A stretch of 6,979 nucleotides of DNA from Vampirovibrionales bacterium (GCA_025451145.1 JANWKX010000013.1:1-6979), one strand, 5' to 3'. Numbered from the stretch's first letter, positions 1 through 6,014 are shown. Notes: a model not told the origin generated them from the letters alone. Program-made: numbers and translations.

Positions 1-1
1 A

Positions 2-82
2 TCGATATTTAAATTAACTCAGCAAATGAAGCAAGGTCAGAAAGTGAACGATTTAATTGAATCTTGCATCAAGAAGGCTTAA
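2..82 (+). CDS. 3' end of a plus-strand gene (partial, 26 codons)
   Basis: The frame is open from the window edge to a TAA at 80-82 and ends with the residues ESCIKKA after a polar, Lys/Gln-rich stretch (QQMKQGQKVNDL). The composition looks like the C-terminus of a soluble helical protein, and its stop sits 75 bp from the stop of the facing prepilin gene, a normal convergent arrangement. The other frames of this stretch are broken or less protein-like. Too little remains to name a family. The reading as a true gene end is moderately supported and rests only on composition and placement. Confidence 0.5.
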   Translation, partial: SIFKLTQQMKQGQKVNDLIESCIKKA

Positions 83-157
83 CAAATCAGCCTCATCCTG
101 TTGTTCTAGGCAGTACTGTCGCTTTTGTTTCAAACGGGTTTATTCTATGCATTAAAT

Positions 158-1525
158 TTATGTGAGTGGCTTGATATGGTAGCAGTGGCGATCTGAATCA
201 CAGTTTCCGCCAGAACCATAATTTGGAACTAGGCATTGGCAGTTGCCCAAATAGGTAGGCGCTCCCCAGGAATAATTGCTATTCGGATATTTTTCAATAC
301 AGCCAATGTCACTGGCGCAATGATTGCCACACATGCCGCTAGTACAATGATAACCCCCTCCGCTAAGTGGGAGAATATGATAGCAATGGCCCTGTTCATC
401 ACAGTTTCCTCCAGTAAAGGATGGCACCATGCATTGGCAGTTGCCAATATAGCTAGGGGCTCCCCACGAGTAGATGCTATTACGATATTTTGCTCTGCAG
501 CCTGCATCGCTGGCACAATACCCTCCACACCAACTATTGCAGCTACTACCACCTCCTCCGCCGCCGCCAGAGCTTTGGCATTGGCTACCATTCCATGTAG
601 TCCCAGAGGGACATTGACAGGTTCCGCTGATGAGTTGCCTTCCGCCAGAACAGTAGCATTGACCGCCATTCCAGCTCTGTCCACCTGGACAGGAGCATTT
701 ACTGCCATCCCATTTTTGTCCACCAATACATTGACAGGTCCCATTGACGAGTTGCTGTCCACCAGGGCAGTTACAATCGGTCCCTGATCCATTGGGTACT
801 TGGCCACCATATTTGCATTTGCATCCACCTCCAACTGGGAGTTGAGGATCGATTATAGTTGTTCCAGGACAAATGCATTGGTATGAGCTATTATCCCATG
901 TCCCTTTCAGTCGATTGCCATCACACGTCGGGTTGGGATGTGAATCATCTGAACAAAGCTTACTACCTGCCTTTACTGTTAACCAAGGATAGGCATTACT
1001 GGTACAATCCTGGCTTATTGCATAATCACAAGTCATAATATCCTGGGATATTCGGTTAGGTCCCTTGGATGCATTAGCATCATAAACCAACGTGCAACAG
1101 GTCGATGAGTTCCCAAAAACTTTGTCACAGCCATCGGTTACTCCATAAACAGAAGCTCCACTGGCTAAAATATCTCCCGCTTTCCCTTTTGCCAGTGTCG
1201 TTAAAAGTTTGCTTAAATATATACCATTTCCTAAAGCTGGCTGGCCAGCACAACCTTGACTAGGATTGGACGAATCGCTACATGTCTGCATCGGATTCAG
1301 ATATTTGACGAGGTAATCCTGAAAATTACCGGGATGTAATACCCCTAAAAGTTCTCCTTGCTGGATCGGCTTGTCTACCTCGGAAGAGATTTCGGCAAGG
1401 GCCACTTTGTTCTGATCCACCTGCTGTTGTTGAAAGATTTTGACAAAGGCAAATGATGCAATCACCGCCAAAATGGCCAGGGTGACGATAAATTCCATTA
1501 ACGAGAGGCCTGGCCTAGTCTTCAT
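158..1525 (-). CDS. Modular type IV prepilin with Cys-rich repeat tail (455 aa), second of a tandem pair
   Basis: The N-terminus MKTRPG|LSLMEFIVTLAIL is a class III prepilin leader: six residues, cleavage after Gly6, Glu at +5, then a hydrophobic helix to about residue 28. Residue +1 is Leu instead of the usual Phe. The pilin module runs to about residue 169 and includes ASGASVYG and D149-x-N-x-x-x-GPN...QD162, a motif shared with both other prepilins here. The tail holds a domain shared with its upstream paralogue (about 170-250), five 13-residue repeats (253-317, CPGGQxLxxGxCx type), a seven-glycine linker (320-326), and two copies of a roughly 63-residue Cys-rich domain (about 329-391 and 394-455). 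There are 40 cysteines, an even number that fits periplasmic or extracellular disulphides. It starts at an ATG 19 bp after the preceding gene, with AGGA 13 nt upstream. The expected fate is export, leader cleavage and N-methylation by a prepilin peptidase, then incorporation into a pilus or pseudopilus. Ligand binding by the tail is inferred. Confidence 0.93.
   Translation of the reverse strand: MKTRPGLSLMEFIVTLAILAVIASFAFVKIFQQQQVDQNKVALAEISSEVDKPIQQGELLGVLHPGNFQDYLVKYLNPMQTCSDSSNPSQGCAGQPALGNGIYLSKLLTTLAKGKAGDILASGASVYGVTDGCDKVFGNSSTCCTLVYDANASKGPNRISQDIMTCDYAISQDCTSNAYPWLTVKAGSKLCSDDSHPNPTCDGNRLKGTWDNSSYQCICPGTTIIDPQLPVGGGCKCKYGGQVPNGSGTDCNCPGGQQLVNGTCQCIGGQKWDGSKCSCPGGQSWNGGQCYCSGGRQLISGTCQCPSGTTWNGSQCQSSGGGGGGGSSCNSWCGGYCASDAGCRAKYRNSIYSWGAPSYIGNCQCMVPSFTGGNCDEQGHCYHILPLSGGGYHCTSGMCGNHCASDIGCIEKYPNSNYSWGAPTYLGNCQCLVPNYGSGGNCDSDRHCYHIKPLT
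161..541 (-). repeat. Duplicated C-terminal Cys-rich domain of the 455-aa prepilin
   Basis: Residues 329-391 and 394-455 align as two copies of one domain. Shared blocks are CASDxGC, the segment YSWGAP(S/T)Y(I/L)GNCQC(M/L)VP, GGNCD and HCYHI. Each copy carries eight cysteines. The 511-aa paralogue has a single, more diverged relative at its C-terminus (Y-x-G-x-C-x-CLVP around residues 478-487). I do not recognise the domain family. Confidence 0.85.
575..769 (-). repeat. Five tandem 13-residue (39-bp) Cys repeats inside the 455-aa prepilin
   Basis: The five codon-phased units cover residues 253-265, 266-278, 279-291, 292-304 and 305-317, each exactly 13 residues. The first is CPGGQQLVNGTCQ and the fifth is CPSGTTWNGSQCQ. 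Each unit starts with Cys and has Cys at position 12, so adjacent units create C-x-C. Position 7 alternates between Leu (units 1 and 4) and Trp (units 2, 3 and 5). The copies differ at several positions, so this is an array under protein-level constraint and not a recent slippage product. Confidence 0.9.
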
Positions 1526-1544
1526 CTACAGATTTATTTCCTAT

Positions 1545-3080
1545 TTAACCAGTACAATTAGGTTGGCACACCCCAGTATCTAAACGGCAATGTTTAAAAC
1601 AAAGGTTAGGCAGTTGATAAGGAACCAAGCAATTGCAACTTCCTGTATATATGGGAGAAACACCTCCTGTGCTATGAAAGCGTCCTGCACAGCCTGAGTT
1701 GTTTGCAGGCCAACCACCACAGGTGCCTCCACCTCCACCGCCGCCACAGTTGGTACCGCAACCAAGATCGCATCGGTTGACGCATTGGTGTCCAGCTGGC
1801 TGAGAGCAGTCAAAATACCACTGATTGCAAGGGCCTTTGCCACAGCCTGAGACACAGATTGGCTTGCATTGACCACCTTGAAGCGATTGGCCGCTTGGGC
1901 ATTGGCATTTGCCACTCACAAGGCTTTGTCCACCTGGACAGTAACAGCTACTGCCATTCCAATTTTGACCACCAGTACATTGGCAGGTTCCACTGACCAA
2001 TTGTTGACCACCGGGACAGTAACAGATACTCTTTGTCTGATCCCATTGCATGCCGCCGACACAACCGCATGCCGTATCACCATTAATCGGTTGTTTATTA
2101 CTCGGGCAGATACACTGGCCACTAGGCATGGATTGATCAGGATTATTGCATTGGCAATTTCCACCATTATCCATATGCTGATCCGGTGCTTTACAAACGC
2201 AGGCCATACTGCCACTATCCGCGACCTGAAGATTTGGCTGAGGACAAGTACAAGTTCCATTCTGCAAACTTTGGAATTTATAGGGACAATAACAATCCGA
2301 TCCTACGCCATTTGGCACCTGACCACCGGCTTCATACGTGCATTTACACCCTCCACCTAGAGGAAGACCCGGATCAACCTCTGTATTCTGTCCCGGACAT
2401 TTACATGTGTAAGCACTACTATCCCAGCTCCCATTCAGCTTATTGCCGTTACACTGCGGATTGGGATGGGAATCAGTTGAGCAGAGCTTCGACTTTGCTT
2501 TTACCGTTATCCAAGGATAAGCTTGGCTTGTGCAATCTTGATCCGGGGCATAATCACAGGTCATCATATCCTGGGAGATTTGGTTGGGGCCTTTTGGACC
2601 ATTGGCATCAAAAGCCAGGATAACACAACCTTTATTAGGTGGCGGGAATCCTCCCATCCACATGAATTTATTCCCGCCATTGGTTAGGTTTAGGCCATAG
2701 ACGGAGGCCCCACTGGCTAAGATTGCGCCACCGTTCCCATTGCTCGCCAATGTATTTAAGAGATTACTGAGGTATTTGCCATTTCCGGCTATGCTGGCCT
2801 GTCCCGCACAACCTTGAGCCATAGGATTGCTTTGACAGGTTTGCATGGGATTTAGATACTTTAATACATAGCCTCCAAAGTTATTTGCGTGTAATACCCC
2901 TAACAACTCTCCTTGCTGAATAGGTTTGTATACCTCCGCGGAGACCTCAGCAAGGGCCACTTTGTTCTGATCCACTTGTTGTTGCTGGAAAATCTTGGTA
3001 AAGGCAAATGTGGCAACCACAGCCAATAAGGCCAGTGTCACCACCACTTCCATCAAGGAAAAACCTTTAGAGACCTTCAT
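1545..3080 (-). CDS. Modular type IV prepilin with Cys-rich repeat tail (511 aa), first of a tandem pair
   Basis: The N-terminus MKVSKG|FSLMEVVVTLALLAV is a textbook class III prepilin leader: cleavage after Gly6, Phe at +1, Glu at +5, hydrophobic helix to about residue 28. The pilin module extends to about residue 178 and contains ASGASVYG and D158-ANGPKGPN...QD171. After a domain shared with the next gene (about 181-262), the tail has irregular Cys repeats (263-354), four regular 13-residue units (355-406), a distinct Cys cluster (409-445), seven glycines (446-452) and a terminal Cys-rich domain. It contains 48 cysteines. The length is about three times that of a usual pilin. The ATG start gives the expected short basic leader; the best ribosome-binding sequence, TGGAG, lies a rather long 14 nt upstream. 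It is probably co-transcribed with the downstream paralogue 19 bp away. I infer a minor, tip-located or pseudopilin-type subunit displaying a disulphide-rich binding domain. Confidence 0.93.
   Translation of the reverse strand: MKVSKGFSLMEVVVTLALLAVVATFAFTKIFQQQQVDQNKVALAEVSAEVYKPIQQGELLGVLHANNFGGYVLKYLNPMQTCQSNPMAQGCAGQASIAGNGKYLSNLLNTLASNGNGGAILASGASVYGLNLTNGGNKFMWMGGFPPPNKGCVILAFDANGPKGPNQISQDMMTCDYAPDQDCTSQAYPWITVKAKSKLCSTDSHPNPQCNGNKLNGSWDSSAYTCKCPGQNTEVDPGLPLGGGCKCTYEAGGQVPNGVGSDCYCPYKFQSLQNGTCTCPQPNLQVADSGSMACVCKAPDQHMDNGGNCQCNNPDQSMPSGQCICPSNKQPINGDTACGCVGGMQWDQTKSICYCPGGQQLVSGTCQCTGGQNWNGSSCYCPGGQSLVSGKCQCPSGQSLQGGQCKPICVSGCGKGPCNQWYFDCSQPAGHQCVNRCDLGCGTNCGGGGGGGTCGGWPANNSGCAGRFHSTGGVSPIYTGSCNCLVPYQLPNLCFKHCRLDTGVCQPNCTG
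1863..2294 (-). repeat. Cys-repeat array of the 511-aa prepilin (irregular plus four regular 13-residue units)
   Basis: Residues 355-367, 368-380, 381-393 and 394-406 are four regular 13-residue units, for example CPGGQSLVSGKCQ, closely matching the units of the neighbouring prepilin. Residues 263-354 continue the same C-x-C rhythm (cysteines at 263/265, 277/279, 294/296, 309/311, 323/325, 338/340, 353/355) but with spacings of 12 to 15 residues between pairs. The regular part corresponds to 1863-2018 and the irregular part to 2019-2294. Confidence 0.85.
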
Positions 3081-3221
3081 TCGTTATTCAAAAACTCCAG
3101 TCACTCTCACTTTGATTTTAAGCGAGAACATCTGCTTTAGAATCGATTGTTTTCAGGAAAACTTGAATTTCACAGAACAATCAAAGCCGATTACTGGATA
3201 GTTAGAACAGAGGCTCAGGAT

Positions 3222-3812
3222 CTAGGTCAGGATTCGAAATGAATCAAAGAACCGTGTGGTGTCCGGAGCACTCAGCAATTCATTATGATTGGTAATGTAA
3301 ATTAACTGGTACATGCGTTTATGAACCAAGATAAAATCCGTTCGAGCAAAGAGCGGCTGGCCATTTCTTTGGGCTTGATAAAAAATACTGCGGCCAGGAT
3401 ATCCTTGACGCTGGATCATGGTCTCTCTTTCCAAGATACCGCCCACTTTTTTTAAGGCCCCGTCACGGGTGCCATCAAAAAATCGGCTCAAAGAAATTTT
3501 ATTAAAATCAATTTGGTTAAAGTCGTTATAGGTCACGCCGCAAGCACTATTGGCATTTGAGGACATAAAAAACACAGTATTAATAGGACCAATTGCCGTT
3601 TGCACCGGCATTTCCTGTCGCTTAAGGTCTGGAAAGCTCTCAGGCAAAGAGATCTTAAACTGACCGTCTGGGGAGAGAAAATCTTGGTTTTCACCCTGTG
3701 ATTCAAGTATTGAAGGGGCGTCAGATGCCGCAAAAGTATGATGATTAGAGATTATAAAGCTAAAGCTAAGGAAGGCAAGACAGATGAGCCATAAACCAAG
3801 ATTTTTTCTCAT
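3222..3812 (-). CDS. Exported PsbP/DcrB-like protein of unknown function (196 aa)
   Basis: From the ATG at 3812 the protein begins with a Sec signal peptide: basic MRKN, a hydrophobic core (LGLWLICLAFLSFSFII), and likely cleavage near residues 28-29 (HTFAA|S). The mature part has features of small PsbP/Mog1-fold exported proteins: a start of SPDGQFKISLPESFP, a central DGALKKVGG, GYPGR (137-141), RTDFILVHKRMYQLIYI, and a terminal FFDSFRI. This assignment is by motif recall and is moderate. A GTG at 3828-3830 would overlap the upstream stop by 4 bp (GTGA) and add six residues. I prefer the ATG because the signal peptide is cleaner and TGAGG precedes it. It forms a likely two-gene unit with the 69-aa gene. 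Only one Cys (91) remains in the mature protein, unlike the Cys-rich pilins. Confidence 0.8.
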   Translation of the reverse strand: MRKNLGLWLICLAFLSFSFIISNHHTFAASDAPSILESQGENQDFLSPDGQFKISLPESFPDLKRQEMPVQTAIGPINTVFFMSSNANSACGVTYNDFNQIDFNKISLSRFFDGTRDGALKKVGGILERETMIQRQGYPGRSIFYQAQRNGQPLFARTDFILVHKRMYQLIYITNHNELLSAPDTTRFFDSFRILT

Positions 3813-3826
3813 ATATGCAATAAACC

Positions 3827-4036
3827 TCACATTTGATCTGCTGGTATTGTATCCGTATTTTCAGAGAGGAGATTGATAACAGAGTTGATTTCGGCAGAAT
3901 GAACGAATTTTTTAACCTGAATTTCAAATTCTGAACAGCCTTGAATCAAAGCCTTGATCAATTGCGATTTGTCTCTCGTATCCATAAGATCCAACATTTC
4001 CAATAGAGCCGATAACGGCTGCTTTTGGTAATCCAT
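3827..4036 (-). CDS. Small conserved-looking hypothetical protein (69 aa)
   Basis: I do not recognise this family. The protein is acidic to neutral and predominantly helical by composition (SALLEMLDLMDTRDKSQLIKALIQG and EINSVINLLSEN), has one Cys and shows no signal peptide or membrane segment, so it is probably cytoplasmic. The chosen ATG at 4034-4036 has AGG seven nucleotides upstream. The frame can be extended to a TTG at 4096 for 89 aa, but that codon has no ribosome-binding site. The TGA stop overlaps a possible GTG start, and lies 15 bp from the preferred ATG, of the secreted-protein gene, suggesting translational coupling. Confidence 0.65.
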   Translation of the reverse strand: MDYQKQPLSALLEMLDLMDTRDKSQLIKALIQGCSEFEIQVKKFVHSAEINSVINLLSENTDTIPADQM

Positions 4037-4138
4037 GTCCCAACCTCGCTCATAAACATCCCAAGGTGAAGCCTTGCCGACAGGTGGCCTTGTCAAATAG
4101 AAGATTGTTGAAGATATCTAATGGCTATCGGTTTTTTC

Positions 4139-4167
4139 ATCGTAGCAGTTGATGTTTGATTAATCAA
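4139..4167 (-). promoter_or_regulatory. Possible promoter with a 12-bp palindrome, upstream of the 69-aa and secreted-protein genes
   Basis: On the minus strand TTGATT (4162-4167) and TACGAT (4139-4144) are separated by exactly 17 bp, each matching the sigma-70 consensus at four of six positions. The perfect palindrome TTGATTAATCAA (4156-4167) includes the -35 hexamer and could be an operator. This is a sequence-only prediction. AT-rich gaps produce such matches by chance. Confidence 0.3.
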
Positions 4168-4183
4168 TAAAAGGTAAATTTTA

Positions 4184-4201
4184 ATAAATCCGAAGATTTA
4201 T
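4184..4201 (-). terminator. UUCG-capped hairpin downstream of the 459-aa gene
   Basis: On the minus strand ATAAATC-TTCG-GATTTAT forms a perfect 7-bp stem closed by the very stable C(UUCG)G tetraloop. It lies in the 355-bp gap between the 459-aa gene and the 69-aa gene. The stem is AT-rich and is followed by TAAAATTT, not a clean U-run, so termination would be weak. It could equally be an mRNA 3'-end stabilising structure. Apart from this hairpin and the possible promoter, I see no gene in 4097-4391. Confidence 0.3.
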
Positions 4202-4391
4202 CCCTTGACTGGCGTAAAAGTATGATGGCCTCTTGCATTTTATTGATCGGTATTTTCGGATCACCTTACCACTCAGCCAGAGAGGAATCAGAATTTTTAA
4301 TTTGGGCCATGCTTAAAATACCTAAAATATTGCTTTGCCAAATTTTTCTCAAACCCGTTCTCAAAAAGCGATTAAGAGCCATTTGGAGCCA

Positions 4392-5771
4392 TCATTCATT
4401 TTCTTGACGTCGGTATGCCAGAAAATCCTCCCAAGAGGCTTTCGGGTGAGTTAAACACCAGACGATATCTCCACGTGTCCGCCGGAACAAGCCTGCGGCT
4501 CTTCTAATACTCGTCGGCGTATCCGCTGAGTCGCCTATGATTTCTGTCAATTTCACAAGATTTGTAAACGTTCTGACTTGCAAATCTCGATAGGTTTTGA
4601 CCAAAGCGGTTAGGAGGCGTGCAAAATCCAGATCGATATTGACACGATCCGCATTTCTGTCGAAAGGATCCTGGAGCCATTCATCCTCTGACGCAACAGG
4701 GCTTAAAAATGCAAGGGCGTGCTCAAAATTAAATTTGATAATTTCCAAGATGCGGGTTTGAATTTCAGGCGAAAAATCATTTAAATCAAAATGGGCCGGC
4801 AGAAAAGCTGAAAGTAAGTTTAATCGGGGTTCATAATACACATTTTCCTGAGTTCGGGCACTTCTATCGGCTTGAATAAGCTCTTCAATTGATTGAAGCA
4901 CCCAGCCGGCCATTGATTGTAATGAAACCTGAAACGTACTCGTGGGGCTGGGACGAAAATGTGAATCGAGTATTTTGGGAAATGGAAAAAACGGAAGTTC
5001 TTCATTCAGTTGGCGCAGCGATAGGACATCATCAGGGAGAGGCAGCTTATCGGGAGGAATACTGGCCAGATCCTTGCTCAGCGGATCTAATATCATCTCT
5101 TGGCATTGCCTTAATTCTTGAGGCATTTCTTTGTTTCTCTCCAAGTTCTGAAGATACGCGAAAAAATCCGAAAGCGTCCGATTTTGTTTACTGGGGATAT
5201 GCTGGATAAAGCCTGTGAGTACTTGGCGTAATATAACCTGGCTGGCTTCTTGATTCTCAGCCGCGCCAACTGCTTGATATTGTGCCAAACGGCTCCATTT
5301 GGTCACCTCTAAGGCACTGGAAAAAGCGCTGATTAATGCTTCCGATGAGCGTTGGAGAATGGCCCTTTGGGTCAGTTGAGGTAAAAAACCAGATAAAATC
5401 TCCGTCTTGGGATAAGGGTAGATGGTCCCGGATTGAACATCCCGATGATATTCACGCAGCGTTCTTGCTTCATCCATCGCCCGAATCATCAACTGTTCCA
5501 AAAGCTGGCTTACAGATTTAACGGAAGGCTGAAGCGCTTCACGAAGCACAGATTCAGGAAGCTCTGATAGAATTTTATTCATCTCCCAAGATTGAGAGGG
5601 CAAAGGCAGGCCCAGACCAGGCTGAGGCGAGCCTTGAAATCTGACGGTTAAAATATCATTCCCCCTCTGAAACTTAGATTGGGAGAGGCTTTGCCTATTT
5701 TGACCAAGGCATGAAGAACGTAAAGTTGATATGTTCGGTTGCGGTCGAGGCTGTCTGACATTCAGCCGCAT
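4392..5771 (-). CDS. Unrecognised helical protein with internal duplication (459 aa)
   Basis: I do not recognise this family. The ATG at 5769-5771 is chosen because AAAAGGA precedes it by 11 nt. A GTG at 5819 would add 16 residues but has no ribosome-binding site. The first 60 residues are polar, Pro/Gln/Arg-rich and probably disordered, with no signal peptide. The rest is amphipathic-helix-like without membrane segments. Two halves resemble each other: residues about 55-228 and about 243-432 share, in order, an LPLP motif, a Leu-rich helix, LLS(A/G)FLP-type motifs (124-131 and 318-325) and a QVLTGFIQ/RLLTALVK helix (183-190 and 385-392). The gene is flanked upstream by the MITE-like element, which may contribute its promoter. 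Cytoplasmic location or export by a signal-less route cannot be told apart from sequence. No catalytic motif is visible. Confidence 0.8.
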   Translation of the reverse strand: MRLNVRQPRPQPNISTLRSSCLGQNRQSLSQSKFQRGNDILTVRFQGSPQPGLGLPLPSQSWEMNKILSELPESVLREALQPSVKSVSQLLEQLMIRAMDEARTLREYHRDVQSGTIYPYPKTEILSGFLPQLTQRAILQRSSEALISAFSSALEVTKWSRLAQYQAVGAAENQEASQVILRQVLTGFIQHIPSKQNRTLSDFFAYLQNLERNKEMPQELRQCQEMILDPLSKDLASIPPDKLPLPDDVLSLRQLNEELPFFPFPKILDSHFRPSPTSTFQVSLQSMAGWVLQSIEELIQADRSARTQENVYYEPRLNLLSAFLPAHFDLNDFSPEIQTRILEIIKFNFEHALAFLSPVASEDEWLQDPFDRNADRVNIDLDFARLLTALVKTYRDLQVRTFTNLVKLTEIIGDSADTPTSIRRAAGLFRRTRGDIVWCLTHPKASWEDFLAYRRQENE

Positions 5772-5833
5772 AATAAAGCCAATCCTTTTTATTTCCAAAC
5801 CTGGCTTCAAATTTAACACAAAAATAAATTCTA

Positions 5834-5862
5834 TTTATCTATCGGCCTGATTACTCGATCAA
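5834..5862 (-). promoter_or_regulatory. Possible outward promoter at the left end of the MITE-like element
   Basis: TTGATC (5857-5862), inside the left terminal repeat, and GATAAA (5834-5839), just outside it, are spaced 17 bp apart on the minus strand, each matching four of six consensus bases. The orientation and distance, about 60 bp before the chosen ATG of the 459-aa gene, would suit that gene. The prediction is weak. Confidence 0.25.
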
Positions 5863-5886
5863 GCCCGCCTCTGGTATTGCGGGGGT

Positions 5887-5905
5887 TGGGGCCGAAGGCC
5901 CCAAA
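5887..5905. repeat. Perfect GC-rich hairpin inside the MITE-like element
   Basis: TTGGGGCCGAAGGCCCCAA is a perfect 8-bp inverted repeat with a GAA triloop on the plus strand and UUC on the minus strand. It is followed by AAA on the plus strand, so weak terminator activity in that direction is conceivable but no gene needs it. Smaller stems flank it: TCCC-AAT-GGGA and GGGA-AAG-TCCC. Confidence 0.7.
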
Positions 5906-5913
5906 ATCCCAAT

Positions 5914-5932
5914 GGGAGGGGTTTGGGGAGGG
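5914..5932 (+). other. G-quadruplex motif inside the MITE-like element
   Basis: GGGAGGGGTTTGGGGAGGG has four runs of at least three guanines with loops of 1, 3 to 4 and 1 nt, matching the usual G-quadruplex pattern with short loops. It is on the plus strand, so it is the non-transcribed strand for the surrounding minus-strand genes. Confidence 0.6.
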
Positions 5933-6014
5933 AAAGTCCCCAATATCAAACGATCTTGATCGGGTAATCAGAATCTATCGGTCTCTCCCCTAACATAAAA
6001 TGCCAGGTAGGTTT

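Larger units (their letters stand above)
5837..5981. mobile_element. MITE-like insertion with 18-bp TIRs and 9-bp target duplications
   Basis: The element spans 5846-5972 (127 bp). Its left end reads CCTGATTACTCGATCAAG (5846-5863), and the reverse complement of the right end (5955-5972) is TCTGATTACCCGATCAAG, giving two mismatches in 18. It is immediately bounded on both sides by the direct repeat ATCTATCGG (5837-5845 and 5973-5981), as expected of a 9-bp target-site duplication. There is no room for a transposase, so it would be a non-autonomous element mobilised in trans. The interior is GC-rich and strongly structured, unlike the AT-rich flanks. It lies between the 221-aa prepilin and the 459-aa gene. 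A dispersed intergenic repeat family is the main alternative, but the flanking direct repeats favour transposition. Confidence 0.7.

Noticed and set aside
107..120. Palindrome CAGTACTG between the convergent genes as a terminator
   Set aside because: It has only 8 bp with no loop and no adjacent U-run on either strand. I see no convincing terminator in 83-157.
575..769. Regular 39-bp periodicity resembling a CRISPR or minisatellite
   Set aside because: The repeats are in frame, conserve Cys and Gly codons, differ between copies and have no spacer structure. They encode protein repeats.
236..787. Long plus-strand ORFs opposite the Cys-rich tails (also 1869-2360 and 2186-2623), and minus-strand frame-shifted ORFs
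   Set aside because: They lie opposite or inside strongly supported prepilin genes. Their low-complexity Ala/Thr/Ile-rich composition is the expected shadow of Gly/Cys/Gln codon repeats. They have no recognisable domains.
3081..3221. Promoter for the tandem prepilin genes
   Set aside because: A promoter is expected in this 141-bp gap, but I found no pair of hexamers with acceptable spacing and match, so none is annotated.
4091..4096. Consensus TTGACA on the minus strand upstream of the 69-aa gene
   Set aside because: No acceptable -10 hexamer lies 16-18 bp downstream; that region is GC-rich (GGCTTC).
4093..4140. 15-codon ORF (MKKPIAIRYLQQSSI) as a leader peptide ahead of the 69-aa gene
   Set aside because: It has no ribosome-binding site, no run of regulatory codons and no attenuator-like alternative hairpins.
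4266..4382. 38-codon minus-strand ORF directly after, and in frame with, the TGA of the 459-aa gene
   Set aside because: There is no ribosome-binding site, it is very short and it has no recognisable features. Stop-codon read-through is possible in principle, but nothing in the sequence supports it. The overlapping plus-strand 61-codon ORF at 4222-4407 is equally unsupported.
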